DNA of 64,000 nucleotides from Acheta domesticus (GCA_031308135.1 JAHLJT010000631.1:6177371-6241370); one strand, 5' to 3'; positions 11,820 through 24,446 are shown, numbered from the stretch's first letter. Made by a program: numbers and translations. The notes: a model not told the origin generated them from the sequence alone.

Positions 11820-14465
11820 CACGCTCGGAATTAGCAGCGCGGAGCGGAGGCGGCAGGAAGGGGGGGGCGGGCGCAGCGGCCCGGCAGCGCACGTGAGCCG
11901 CACGACAAACGACCGCGGGGCTGAAGGGAAGTAATTTTCTTGCGCTCTCTCGGCGCCTCCGCCCTGCAAGCGGGATTCCGCCGATTTATCGAGTGCTACT
12001 TCCCGCCACCTGCTTCGCCAGCACTGCAGCCGCAGCCGCCGCCGTCGCCGCCGCCGTGGCCGTGGCCGTTGCCAAGCCAGCGCCACGAGCTTCAAAGCCA
12101 GTATCTCCAGAGGAACTTTTCTCCCACTCGAACGCCATAGGGAAAATATTTCATCAACTATAATTACGAATGAAATTTTACTCTGGTTACGAACGGAATA
12201 TAAGGAAAATACAAATAGCAAATTGAAGAAAAAATTACTACGTTCCTTGTATGCAACCCAATCTCAATCTCAATTGAAAACCCTTGTGGCACCACGGTCT
12301 AAATTACAGTACAAAAACTGTAAGTGTCCGGGCGCTCTAAATGAGATTAACTTTGACAGTCATACTCTTACAACGTTTGATAACAACGTCCCAACGTTTC
12401 CCATAAATAACAAACAGTAAGTTATTTACCATTGCATCGCTGCATAAGAACATTAACCACTCTGTTTCACTATAAATCGACTAAATTAATGTAAAATAAA
12501 CAACATAGCTCCAGGAACGCTTTCCAAGAGAACGCTGCCGAAACCGCGATCAGAAAAGTACACAGGACGGCTAGAGCGCGAGTAGCTAAAGGGATATTCG
12601 AGAGGAAGGGGCGGGGAGAACCGTGACGGGGGAGGAGAGGTGCGGAGCGGGCGGGGTAGGGTCGACGCTCGCTCCGGGCGCCGCTCCGGGGACCGTCGCT
12701 TTTCCGGCGGCGCGACCGTGTACCGGATAAGCAGTGGTCTCCGGAACCGTCGGGGGATTCAGGAGCTGTGACCCCGCGGGCGTTGGCAGCACCTGCCCTG
12801 CACTTAAGTACGCTTTCGTTTCAAGCAATAGTTAGTTGTACGGGTATAGATTCTGAAAAATCGGTAAAATTCTCCTCGCTAACGTGCGTTCAAACAGCTA
12901 TCTTCCCCTCTACAGCGAATACGTTCGCTTTAGTGGTCCACCTTCAGACATTTTCATTCACCCCTTCACCACTCATACCATACATTTTCATTCACAGAAG
13001 TATAGGTTTCGATCTTCTTTTGAGTAAAAAATTCACGAAGGTGGATATTCTCTGAAGTAATGACACGAAACACAACACACATCAATTACAGAATAATTTG
13101 TTTTGAAATGTTCGTTAAATAAAACGTTAAAATGCACAAGGAAATAGTATACAAAAACGTAATTGTACATTTACAAAACGTTTAACTTTACCCCGATCCC
13201 CAAGTTTTCAAATGACTCCTCACTTACCTGCAGGTGATACAGGCGACTCATAATCGGTATCACACAGCGAGTCTCCAAGTCCCCCAGGAAGTCCCAGAAG
13301 GGAAACCAGTTTGACGTTTGGCCTAACCCCACGATTTTTTAACATAGGCTCATAATAACCTGTGTAGATGGTCATAGAGATTCACAGTCGGTACCAAACA
13401 ACTCTGTATTAAAATTTTAATATTCACTTTTAAAAAAATATTAATAACTTAATTGCATACTACAATGTTAGCACACCGTCTAATTGCACACTAAATATCA
13501 GCTCACCAACGTAAACCATTCCCGAATACAATCAAGAGCGTTTCATTCAGTTTATGAGAGTACGTAGCAATTCTTTTGGGAAAGAAACGAGATGTAATGT
13601 AGAAATGAATAACGAAATGTAGAAAATAAATGTCTCTCTTCCTTGAAATGAAAAATAACATGGGGAAATGAGTAGCATTTTCAAGACATTCGAAATCTAA
13701 TTACTTCTTTCCTCGTCCCAAAAAAGCAGATTACTGGTTGACTGGTGAGGTATTGTCGTCATTCCAAATATTAGAATAAAAGAAGTTGTGATTACCAATC
13801 ATTGGTACAGAGAAATCATTTAATTGAAATGGTTAGAGCACAAGGAAGGTTGTCCATGCAATGCAAATATAGATAAACATTCCACAACAGAGTTAATAGT
13901 ATGTAAAGCAACATAATCATAAACATTCAATTTACCGAGTGACTTCGGTCGCAACAGTCACAGTTCTGCTCTCTTTTTTTATTTATTTTTTATTTATTTA
14001 CGTCAAAAACCGTTAAAAACTGCGTATGACGAGCTATGGGGAGAAGTGAATTTTGTGCACGTTTTCATAATTCTGTGGTCTCTATCCTAAAACATATTCT
14101 AGTCGAATTTTGAATACAGAAAAGAGAGTTTTTTTTCGAGTTTTGTTGACAAAATATTCGCTCCTATGTAATAAAATATATTTTCAAAGGTAAATTAGCT
14201 ATAAATTCCTGCCCTGAACCCTCATGTTCTTCATGAAAGAATAATACTTTTTGCCGCGATAATGTGAAAAACGATAATTTAAATAACTATATTTCCCACT
14301 GAAATTCAGAAGACGTGCACAAATAATGAAGTTACATTTATGTCCACAAGCAAAACAAGGGATCATCTCAGCATTTGCTCAAGGATCAGGGAAACTGGAC
14401 GAAAAACCTGATCGAGATGGGGGCCATCAACCCAGAAACTGTGGTACAATACTTGTTACAGGTTC
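11820..14465. other. Unassigned DNA with a GC patch at 12595-12790
   Basis: The patch contains CGCTCCGGGCGCCGCTCCGGGG-like blocks. The remainder is AT-rich with no recognised feature. Confidence 0.4.
12000..12090 (+). repeat. Short CCG/CCGTGG-rich repeats
   Basis: GCCGCCGTCGCCGCCGCCGTGG then CCGTGGCCGTTGCC: trinucleotide and hexamer drift. Confidence 0.5.
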
Positions 14466-14538
14466 TTTAGAATTATACAGTCCAAATGATAAATAATTAC
14501 ATTAACTATCATTGTTAAAATTAATTCTACTTTCCTTT

Positions 14539-17413
14539 TTAATGCTCGGTATAGTCTCGAATTGTATAGAAACAGTTATGCAGCAGAAAAGATTTTACTT
14601 GGGACTTAAACATTTTTATTGAATTTAATCGTTTAATGTCTTCTGGCAAAGTGTTGTAGAGTAATGTACATGAATTGTATGTGAATTTTTTTGTAGTGAG
14701 CTGTTGATACTGCCACCTGGTGAATATGATTACTACGTCGTGTGTTATACTTATAGACATCGGCGTTTGCTCAAATATATTCCCGTCCTTAAGTAAGTCA
14801 TTTTTGACAAAAACTACTGATTCGTAAATCAGGAGACAAGGTAATGGTAAAATTCCTAGATTAATAAAGAGTGACTTACAAGAATCACGTGGGTTGGATT
14901 TGCTTATTATTCGTACAATTCTTTTTTGTAATCTGAATGTCTGTGAACTATAAGATGTGTTTCCCCAAAATATTATGCCATATCTCAGGCGAGAGTGAAC
15001 ATTGGCAAAATATACACAACGAGCTGTATGAAGGCTGACGGAATTTGAAAGAATTCTGAACGCGTAGCATAATGAGCTTAATTTTGTGTTCAATTCATTT
15101 AAGTGGGCATTCCATTTGAGGTTTGACTGAATTGATAGACCTAAAAATTTTGTTACATTAACATCAGTCAATGGCACACCGTTCATTTTCAATGGAGTAC
15201 AGAATTTTTTATTTGATATGGAAAACTGCATTGAAACTGTTTTATTTTCATTTACTTTTAATTTGTTATTACGGAATCACTTTGAAACGTGTGATATTGT
15301 ACTATTTACGGTTTCTTTGTTGCAAAGAATATTTGTATCATCCGCAAAGAGAACTGTTCTTCCGTTTCGAATCGCTAAGGGCATGTCATTTACGTATAAT
15401 AGGAAGAGAATAGGGCCTAAAATCGATCCTTGCGGGACTCCACGTACAATTGGCAAAGAACGGGAAAGGTGTGTACATAAGGTTCCATCATTCCAGTAAG
15501 GTATTTCTACTCTCTGAGATCGTTGTTTAAGGTACGAACATAGCCAATCTAGAGCAATACCACGGATTCCATACGAAGGTAATTTTGAAAGTAAAATGTT
15601 CTGATCAACGACATCAAAAGCTTTTGAAAGATCTAAAAATATTCCAATAGTTGCTTCGTTTTGATCCAATGATGAGGCAACATCCTTAAGAAAAGAAAAA
15701 AATGGCTGTTTCCGTAGATTTTGATTTCCGGAATCCATGTTGGCAATTTGAAAACGCGTCGTGTTTATTGAGAAAGGTTTCCATTCGCACATAAAAAAGT
15801 CTCTCTAATATTTTTGAAAAAACTGACAAAAGAGAAATTGGCCGATAATTTTGAACTTCATTTTTGTTGCCTTTTTTGAAGAGCGGCTTAATCTTAGCTG
15901 TTTTAAAAATATCTGGAAAAATTCCGGTGCATAAGGATGCATTAAATATGTGAGTTAACTGGTGTATAATGGCTGGCGCGCACGTCTTTAACAAACAATC
16001 CGGAAATTCATCTAAACCGGCCGAATATTTATTTTTTAATTTACCGATTATTTTGAGAATTTCATAGGAAGAGGTTTCGGAAACGAACATAGTGTCTAAG
16101 ACTTTTAGGGAAACGTCAGATGTTGAATTTTGTGGCTGAAAACCCTTAGTGAGATCGACAGCAATTCTCGAAAAGTATTGGTTAAAGAGACTAGCCACTG
16201 TTGCCGAATCGTTCACATCTCTATCGTTATCTTTTAAAACAACATTCTCTACAAGGTTTCTAGTTGGTTTGGTCGCATTTTTTACTATATCCCACATTGA
16301 TTTTGATTTGTTATTTGAATTCAAAATATCCTGATCGTGTTTCATGATTTTACCCTGCCTTATGACTTTTCTTAACAATGATTTGTATTTTTTAAAGTAC
16401 AGGAGGAAATCTTGAGATACGTTATGATGCTTAGAAATGAAAGAAAGAACTCGTTTGTTTTTACATGATGTTCTAATCCCTTGTGTTATCCAAGAATTGT
16501 TTTTGCGTGAAATATTTAATTTTCTTTTCTGAAGAGGAAAGCAAGTGTTAAAATGAAATGAAAGCGTTGAAAAAAAAGAATAATATTTATCGTTTGTATC
16601 AATAGTATTATAAACCGCGTCCCATGACTCCTGCAGCAAGTAATCAATGAATAATTTTATTTTACTTTTAGAAAACACTCTACTCATACGTGTATTATTT
16701 ATTGTGTCATTGTTCGCATTTCGTATAATGGTAAGCATTTGTGCATCGTGGTCACTGTATCCTAAATCTTTTGTTTCAATTTCATGTCGAGTAGTGGTTT
16801 TGTTAATTATAATTTGATCGATTGCCTTCTTTGAATTTACTGTGATCCGTGTAGGTACTTTTATTGTAATATCTAAATTGAAGGAATTAATTAAGTTAAG
16901 AAACTGCTCTTTCTCGCAAGATTCGACCAGAAAATCAATGTTAAAATCTCCACATACAACAATGGATTCAAAAGAGCGATTGATGACTTTGATAAGTGTT
17001 ATCTCTAGTTTTTCTAAGAACAAAATGTAATCTGCAGCTCTCTTTGTTGGAGGCCTGTAGATGCAAAACAATATCATTTTTAGCACAGGAAGATGTACAA
17101 CAGAAATTTCAAAAATATTTTCAACGGCATACTCATTGAATTCCGTCAAAGAGATAGAATCAATATTATTTTTAACGTAAATACAAGAACCTCCATATGC
17201 CGGACTTTTATGAGATTCTCTTTTTCTACAATAATAGCCTGCGAGGTAAAAGTTTGGAATTTGGAAAATGCTAAGTTCATTAAGAGATAACCAATGTTCT
17301 GTAAAGCAAAGAACATCCATTTGATTTAAATCGCTCTGTAGAGCTTCCTCGATAAACTCAGTTTTATTTGAAAGGGATTGAACATTATGGTGCAATATCT
17401 TTATTTTTTGCAA
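14539..17413 (-). pseudogene. LINE ORF2: AP endonuclease + reverse transcriptase, broken by one frameshift and one stop
   Basis: The N-terminal ~230 residues form an exonuclease/endonuclease/phosphatase domain: HHNVQSLSNK at the start, TEHWL, GGSCIYVK, CIYRPP, CGDFNID and YSDHDAQML are visible. The RT follows: SAGLDEFPDCLLK, QNYRPISLLSVFSKILE, QHGFRKSKSTETA, then after the shift IFLDLSKAFDVVDQ, VPQGSILGPILFLLYVNDM and the catalytic FADD box. The C-terminal segment (about 15231-14539) contains KFLGLSIQSNLKWNAHL and a late YNTLPEDIK, typical of the post-RT region. The reading frame changes at an A7 run on the plus strand (15696-15702, T7 in the coding strand), and a TGA at 15277-15279 falls where related proteins have KWFRNNKL, so it is most simply a TGG to TGA change. 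Catalytic aspartates are intact. The protein would make and insert cDNA of its own RNA by target-primed reverse transcription. Confidence 0.88.
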
Positions 17414-17455
17414 GTACCTACACGAATGTTTTTCTGCTACATCTGACTGTAGTTG

Positions 17456-17926
17456 CTATATATTTACTCCATTTTTACCTCGAGTGCGTGGTCGAAGGTT
17501 GTAATGTGTCCCAGCAGTTACAGGTTGTGAGGAAATAGAGGCGTCATTGGTAGTGGGAATGGAAGAAACAGGAGTAGGTTCACAGGAGGGGGTAAGAGGG
17601 TTCAGAATAAGGGTGGGGGGTGGGGAACGTAAGGAAGGTGAAAGGGATGGATTTTTGGCAGGAGGCTGCATAGGACTGCAGTTGATGATGTATTGTGCAA
17701 GCTTTTCACCGAATGCATGTTTTCCAGCAAGGTTCATGTGGAGACCGTGCCGGGTGAAGTGTTTTACTGAGAGGAAATTCATTTCAAAAAGTGTTACATC
17801 TGTTTCTCTCAGTTGCAGTTTTAGTTGTTGGTATGCGTGCTTAATCTCGCTGCAGAGTGTTGGCCTGTTGTACCAGAAGGGCAGAGTCGAGACTCCAATG
17901 TTAGTATTTCTCGTGTTTATATCCAA
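17456..17926 (-). pseudogene. LINE ORF1 C-terminal part, SGNH/esterase-like
   Basis: The frame contains VSTLPFWYNRP, then HFTRHGLHMNLAGK, a pattern seen at the end of SGNH-hydrolase-like domains in ORF1 of CR1-type elements, where the histidine of HGLH lies in the catalytic block. It finishes with a proline/serine-rich linker and YNLRPRTRGK just before the stop. It lies 42 bases upstream of ORF2 in the same orientation, as expected for a bicistronic LINE. The N-terminal part, with the GDS block and any zinc finger, is not recognisable in frame; a weak continuation with ICDPFLCFAND is in another frame at about 17940-18000. ORF1 of such elements is thought to bind RNA or lipid; that role is family knowledge only. 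Confidence 0.7.
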
Positions 17927-18329
17927 TTATATCATTTGCGAAGCACAGAAAAGGGTCGCAGATTTTCAGAACTTTAATTTCATTCCTACGGATTCCCCTT
18001 TCACAATCTCTTCCATAGCCGTGCTCTTTATTTATTGATCTCTTGGTCAACATTGACTTCTGTCGGACAATACACTTGGAAAGAGTTTGTGGGTGTAAAC
18101 GGGATTGTGGATGAATGACGATCGTCACAGGTGTACAAAAGGTAGCGATCACTGAACAAGTACGTTCGCAGGAACGTTGTGAAAGACTGGAACGAACCGC
18201 AGTTTAACTCGAGGCCAAAAGTCGAAATTCCTACGAAGAAGGATCTATAGCTGAAGAGTATGGAGGACCGTGCTTCAAACACAATATCGACATATTAATT
18301 CTCTTCATCTCTTCCTGATTTCCGCTCCG

Positions 18330-18720
18330 AGATGGAATTGCAGAGACCTCTCCGCATATTTCCACCCTGAAGATCAGGGCGCTTTCCACGCCCACCCCCA
18401 GCGCCTGCCCCGGAGCGCCGCGCGCGCCGTCTGGCGAGCAGCGCCAGCCACACAAAAAGCGACCGCCGACGCCGTAACGGCCGCCTCCCACAAAGCGCGT
18501 ATCGCCAGCGATAAAAACCATCGCGCCGCGCCGTTAGCCCACTATTTATAAGTACGTCTCTGGAGGCGCCGCGTCGGCCGTTCGCGCGAAGGACGAACCC
18601 GCCCCCGCCCCCGCAGGCGCCGCGCCCGCGCGCGAAAAGAAGGCTGCTCGCGCCGCGGGGGAACGCAACCGCCCGTCCGCCCCGCCCCTCACAGTGGCCC
18701 CAACCGAACACGGATGAACC
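18330..18720. other. CpG-rich island beside the LINE 5' end
   Basis: Dense GCGC and CGCCG content immediately right of the CR1-like LINE. Could include the LINE 5' UTR edge or a host island; no gene seen. Confidence 0.45.
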
Positions 18721-19036
18721 ACATCAGAGCATACCACATTGTCTGTGGTGCGATTTTTATAATTTTGCCCCTTAAGGTCCGTCTTCAGGATGGGCAATCG
18801 CACGGCACGTCGCGTCATTCTCAGTCGTGCCGCTAGATATCGCATGACCGCGACCGTATCAACCAGTGTTTGCGATCATACGACATCTATCTGCACGACC
18901 AAGAAAGACGCGAAATACCGTGTGATATTCCATCGTGGCCACAGGGGCTTGTAAAAATCGCACTATAAACGATTTCATTCGAAAATAGTGTAAGACAGAT
19001 ACAAAACGTAACTAGTGGTGGTCCTGTGCTGGCATA

Positions 19037-19115
19037 GATGCATAATTACATAACTTTCTCCATAGTACGTATATTACTCCACATATACTACGAACGTTCA
19101 CGAAACAGTAAAAGT
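19037..19115 (+). repeat. Dispersed repeat A, copy 2
   Basis: ATTACATAACTTTCTCCATAG, a bridge with CACATATACTACGA and CGAAACAGTAAAAG. A diverged upstream part (about 18929-19036) also resembles the longer copies. Confidence 0.55.
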
Positions 19116-21859
19116 AACTGACCCTGCTTTAAATTTCAATGGTGAATACGATACACATGTAGTACGATAAACTCAAACACGATCCAAACTTCCTTCCACC
19201 ACTTATCAACGGCGGGAGTAATTGCTAAACATACTTTTCATTCACATACAAAACGTAGACTATAGATGATTTTTCATTCACTTTCTAGTCTCCTGGCAAG
19301 CACTTCCATGAAGAAATCAAGAGTTTCAATTAAGAATTTCATCTTTGTCTTTTTATCATCGTACCAATGTGCTAACAATTAGAGTTGAAAATCCCACTAT
19401 TTTATCACCTTTATTAAAAGGATCATTTTCGCAAAGAATTCGTTACCTCGTCCTTTCTCTCCGGCAATCCACGACTCAGGAATGACGACAATATTTGCAC
19501 TTACACGTGTGTGCTTTGGGCTCAGAGCGGGAGGGCTGGCAGCAGCTGGCGCCGCGGGACCGAATTGGCCGCCCCCGCCGGGAATTCTTCTAGCAGCAGC
19601 CAACGCGACCTCTAAACCCGCGCTTTCAACGGCGCATCAGAAGACACAACGGTCTGTCACATTCAAATTCATTCACACGAACGCTTCGGCAGCGCCACTG
19701 CATCAGCGCATTGTATTCAGACGGCGTCTATTCCGCAAATTAATTGCACGTATCGTTAACTTCGCATTAATTACTAATATTAAAATCACTAGTAATAACA
19801 TGTGCTATATTACGTAGCTGCAACATCATTTCAAGTGTGGTACGGTTGCAATGCTGAATGAAATCGTATCACTCCGAACTACACTGAAAACTCCAAATAC
19901 AGAAACTCCCTTTGAAAAACAACGTCATCTCACTTCTTTGTTGGAGAAACTGAGAATTAAATATACTCATTTTTTTATTTTCAAATGGAATTGAAACCAA
20001 ACCACAAGAAGGAATTCCATTCGCTGGCAGTGCACCCCCTCCCCCAACCGTGTGTCACCAGGACACCTCAAATTCTTCGCTCTGGAAATGCAGCACTTTC
20101 CCTGTAGCAATATGTCAGCGAGTTTCCTCCCAGGAATTACTCTATTGGACAAACAATTTCCCTTCTTGACATTAAAATTCAGCCTGAAAAAGATTCACAC
20201 GACAAGTGCCTCCTTCACAAGGCGCTAAAAGGATTTGAAATAATAAATGTCCACATCCAAGAGAGTAACTGTGCCTTCTCTCGTCTCAGAAGCTAAAAGA
20301 ATTTCTTGCATTAATGTGATTTCCATTATTTTATTACTTCATAAAACGTAGAATAAGAGGGTGGAATTTTAAAAACGCCATTCTGACAAATTTCTTTCCA
20401 AGAGCTCTTTCGAACACGGCAGAAAATATGTTTCAATGGAACCTAGTCATATAAATCCCGTTGCAAAAACCATACGAAATCAATGAGAAGACAATGAAAA
20501 CAGTTTTACTACCAAATAAAGGCAGAAGAAGGAATTTAAACACAAAGAGTAGTTGCTTGCCATTTTAAACTACACATACCCATATGCGAGGAACGCTTCA
20601 CACGAACTGCGCCTACCTGAAAAAAGAAAATGTATTAATGACCAAACATTATTTACATAATGTATTAAATATATAATCTTAAGTAATAAATGTGCAATGA
20701 CGACGCACTATGCGTCAACAAATGGTTATTGCAATCTTTCAACACTTTCAGACCAGAAACCAGAACTTTTAACCAGAAACATACCTCACATTGCACGAAT
20801 AAAATGTGATGGCCCAGCTCGTATTTTCACTCTACAATAACTCGAACTAATATAGAACATGCTATTTTTACTGAAGTAAAGCTTCACCAAAAATAGAGCA
20901 ATAGCTTTCCAGAACAATCGTCTCAGTTTTTATAGCCCTGTGATGAAGGGGGCAGGCCAAGTATGCTAGATACGGCGAAGGAAATGCATCATGCTCGCCA
21001 CGTACTATCTCCCTTACACCCAGGCGTGAATAATGAATAAAAACAGGGCCCAGGCCTCGTAACGTTGCCACTGCTAGCTGGCAAACGTTGGGAAAATCCG
21101 ACCCTAAAATGTGAAATACATTCATTGTAAAAAATAGTTACGAGACTAATATCAATAGTTTTCTCTACTTTATAAACGTTCTAATGCACTTCAATTTTCG
21201 ATTTCAATTGGACTATTCATCTTTCGAAAGGCGGCTGGTGCCGATTGTAGGCCATGAATTTAAAACACTAGTGTATTAAAAACATCTTTTAAGAAACTGT
21301 ACTGAAGTTTCGTTACGGCTGGGTTGAGATAATCTAAATGGACAAACGTACATTAAAACATTTACAAACTTCTAATCAGAATTTTGATGGTTCACGATGC
21401 TCTCACAAGTCGCTACTTAAATACAAAATCGCGTTTTGAGGTGCAATTTTGAAAACTTTATGAAATCATTTTATATATAATATAATAAATAAATATGGAA
21501 TGATTTATCTGAAAAATTCTTAAATTTTTCAATAAATATTACAAAATTGGATCTTATACTTTGTGTACCTACAATGAAACGGGCAAATTCGAGTTAAAAC
21601 GTGACGAAACTTTCTATTCCACTCTTCAAAAGTGACCAATTTAGATTTCTCTCCTCCAAAAAAATTAAGATGATTCAAAGAATCCAAAATCGACAGAAAA
21701 CAGCCAAAAATGTCGAAAAATAAGCGAAACTATACCGCGTGCCAAGTCGGAGTGGATCCATCAAAAAAGATTTCAAAATTTCAAAAAATACAAAATTGTT
21801 GCATAAATCAAATGCCTTATACGTAGGATAAGAAAAAAGTTTCTTGGATAAGGGGACTC

Positions 21860-21905
21860 GGAAATGTAGTTGTCCTCCCCCTCCTGAGGCTGCGCACCCC
21901 CATGG
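21860..21905 (+). repeat. Dispersed repeat B, copy 1
   Basis: GGAAATGTAGTTGTCC...CCTGAGGCTGCGCACCCC resembles 54026-54069 (GAAATGTAGTTCACC...TTTTAGGCTGCACACACC). A short shared module of unknown origin. Confidence 0.4.
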
Positions 21906-22189
21906 CTCTAATAAATAATAGTAAAATTACACTTAAGAAATCGGAAGAAAATATGCTTATCGATAGCTTCAGTAACAACATTCAGATAGCTGTATATACC
22001 CAAAAATCGTTGAACTCGGCTAGGAGCTAAAGGTACATCACAGTTTTCACCTTCAAGAGACGTACAACGTGTACACAAACGCTCTTAAGATTAAAAAAAT
22101 TAAACCACCACCCTTGAATGTCTCAGTTTCGGACAGAAGAGGAGAATAAAGACACCCGCATACACACGCGCACCCGGAAAAGCAAACTC

Positions 22190-22575
22190 TGCTTCAGCGC
22201 AATCGGATGAAGAGGATTCCGGTGGGCGTCCCTTCAATCTGTTTCCCAAAGCGGCTGCCGCTCTCGACTCCACCTCCAGACCGTCCCCTTGCTAGCAGAC
22301 ATGCCGGGCGCAGCGGGGGCTTGTCCTCGCAGGCGACTCCAGCGCGGGGAATGCCAATTCCGCTCCGCCGGCCTCCGCCCCACCCCGCCGCCGAGGCTCC
22401 GAGCGCCGGAAACGGTCCATATTGCCGGTAATTAAACGTCCGGGCGGCCGGCGCCGTCGTCAATACTCTCCTGCGACCCACAGGCCGCCTTCTGCGCACC
22501 TTCCGCACGCGCGTGCCCGAGGGTAGAGCCCCTAGGTTCAGAGAGTAGTGCAACCTGAACGGCCGCCGCCATGTA
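22190..22575. other. CpG-rich island with repeat module at its edge
   Basis: GC-rich with many CpG; its right border is the inverted CTAGGGGCTCT module. No coding exon recognised. Confidence 0.45.
22519..22575 (-). repeat. CTAGGGGCTCT module, inverted copy
   Basis: On the minus strand: GCGGCGGCC, TTGCACTACTCTCTGAACC, TAGGGGCTCTACCC. The same module is found in plus orientation at 22738-22806 and 41974-42015. Confidence 0.55.
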
Positions 22576-22737
22576 ATTTCCTTTCACCCAATAACCATGC
22601 CAAAAAGCATTCAGGAGTTAAGTAGAAATTATATCAATCGAAGACATTATGGAAAGTTGCAAGTACAATATCATTGGCTTTTGGTAGATTGGTGGTTCCT
22701 AACTCACCCACAATACCTCACTATTCAACTGGATATG

Positions 22738-22806
22738 AAATGGCGAAATCGGTGAAGCAAAGGAATGCGCTGCTCTCTGTATCTAGGGGCTCTACTCACG
22801 GGCGGA
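22738..22806 (+). repeat. CTAGGGGCTCT module, direct copy
   Basis: AAATGGCGAAATCGG, GCGCTGCTCTCTGTATC, TAGGGGCTCTACTCACGGGC. It faces the inverted copy across about 165 bp. Confidence 0.55.
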
Positions 22807-22809
22807 TCA

Positions 22810-23750
22810 CCACGCGCTCTCGGAGGTGCATCTGCTCTGCAGTCGCTCTCAAGTTGGGCAACTAATCCCAAGCGTTGGGTTCCAGCCCGTTGATTTTAAT
22901 ACCACGTTCGGATGAGGTGCTGGATAATTACAAGGCACAAGACTTGATAAAACGGCAATTTTAAACTCATAAAATTAATATTACAATTACTCGTCTGTAA
23001 AAGCACAGATCGTGCCCGCTGAAAATTACGCAGATAACTCTTTACACATTTGGAAAGAAACAGAAGTATCACATTCTTCTGAATTTTTTATGCATCACAA
23101 TCAGATTCCATTTTGCTATATGGAGAGCTGATTACTATCGTAAGTAGATAAAGGAAGACTAGAAACCTAAGAAAGGAAATTTCTGGCGGGTGATAGGATA
23201 TTCAATTTCACAATAGCGTACGAGGAATTTCCTTTCTACAAAAGTCATCAACGTGTCAGAACTTACGAGAAAATGGCTCATACATTTAAACGAGAGTGTC
23301 TCAGGAGTTCCACATAATTACATCCCACCAGGAAGAAATAATCGTGAACCACTCTAAAGACGAAAAGATGAAGCGCAACAAGCAATACTGCCTGTGCACG
23401 ATGATGACGAAAAAGCACAACAATACTGTCTACACCAGTGTTGTCAAGGTCGATGTCACGAGCGGGAGTCCGTGGCATGACTGCCAAGACGAAATCGCCC
23501 CTCTACGCAGTTCATTTCCCCGCCACCAGAGACAACGCCATCCCTATAATAAAACGGCGAGGTTACTGTTTCCTTTCCCGACGCTAGTTGCGCGGAGAAG
23601 TTCGTGGCATGCTACAGTGCCACGGCGCGTGCCACTGTCACTAGTAGAAGACCTTGACACCACTGGTCTACAATAACCAGTAAATCAAACGATTTCCGAT
23701 GTAATATATTTTTTTTAATTTTTTTAATATTGTGACAATACATCCAAGTT
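22810..23750. other. Unassigned DNA
   Basis: An open frame at 23296-23676 (plus) lacks any recognised domain. Confidence 0.35.
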
Positions 23751-23752
23751 AA

Positions 23753-23972
23753 CCTACTAAAACGTATTAAGTTGGCTGTCCGGGTGACGCCGCGTCCATG
23801 GCAAAGGTGCCGACGTTTCGGTCGCCATTCTGCGACCTTCCTCAGGGCGTAATGCGGAAGGTCGCAGAATGGCGACCGAAACGTCGGCACCTTTGCCATG
23901 GACGCGGCGTCACCCGGACAGCCAACTTAATATTGACTCCGGCCGCGGAAGCCTACGCTCCTACTAAAACGT
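23753..23972 (+). mobile_element. Same element family, 77-bp perfect foldback copy with 13-bp TSD
   Basis: CCTACTAAAACGT occurs at 23753-23765 and 23960-23972. Between them, 23765-23841 is the exact reverse complement of 23856-23932 (77 bp, 14-nt loop; the first base is shared with the TSD). The tail after the right arm (TGACTCCGGCCGCGGAAG) matches the 33.1-kb copy, so the element is oriented plus. The plus-strand right half has GAAACGTC (23878-23885) but lacks the CTGA box; the inverted left half keeps the complete set on the minus strand: CTGAGGA (23845-23839), stem II of 6 bp (23837-23832 with 23825-23820), GAAACGTC (23819-23812), and a 3-bp inner stem I GGC/GCC. Stem I and stem II differ from the 33.1-kb copy by paired changes. 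Confidence 0.72.
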
Positions 23973-24446
23973 CACCTCAATGTTAAGTTAAGGGACTAAC
24001 TGCACAGGCAATTGCATTACCGAATACACGGAAGACAATTTGCGTTGAATTCAGGCAACCAAATGCACATATTATTCGATGATTCACAATAAAGTAGTAA
24101 TCGCGATAATTTCTTCTGATTCAAAACAAACGGATGATTCCTTTACTCTCGAAATCTGGATATGAGCTTCCGCTTCGTAGAATACGCCAGTGTTTGAAAA
24201 GAATCTACTCAGCCCTTCCGCAACGCACTTTCATAAAGGCAGATCTTATCAGCGCGCAAATGAAAACGTAACTCTCCCAACCAACCACCGCTCTCCACTC
24301 AACGACATTTTGAAAGAGATTCGAGGAACCCCGGAGGGCAAACGCGAAGACGCAAACGCGAAGACTTCATCGCGGACGCCATCAGCGGTGTTTGCCATTT
24401 CACTAATCAAATCGACGAGGCGACGACGAAATGAAATTCTTCAACT

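Larger units (their letters stand above)
14470..18150 (-). mobile_element. Near full-length CR1-like non-LTR retrotransposon
   Basis: Read on the minus strand, this element has an ORF1 remnant with an esterase-like tail (17926 to 17456), an AP-type endonuclease plus reverse transcriptase ORF2 (17413 to 14539) and a short AT-rich 3' region ending near 14470. The order esterase-type ORF1, APE endonuclease, RT is typical of the CR1/Jockey superfamily. The left and right ends are approximate: no clear target duplication was found, and the 5' end may reach about 18300 beside a GC island. Only two lesions are visible in about 2.9 kb of ORF2, so the copy is younger than the other LINE debris in the window. 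Clade assignment below superfamily is not secure. Confidence 0.85.
18730..22185. other. Unassigned DNA
   Basis: Contains repeat A copy 2, a GC patch at 19510-19620 and repeat B copy 1; nothing else recognised. Confidence 0.4.

Noticed and set aside
11214..12221. 335-codon minus-strand open frame, Pro/Arg-rich
   Set aside because: It is the complement of the G-rich minisatellite; all frames are open because stops lack A/T-rich codons there.
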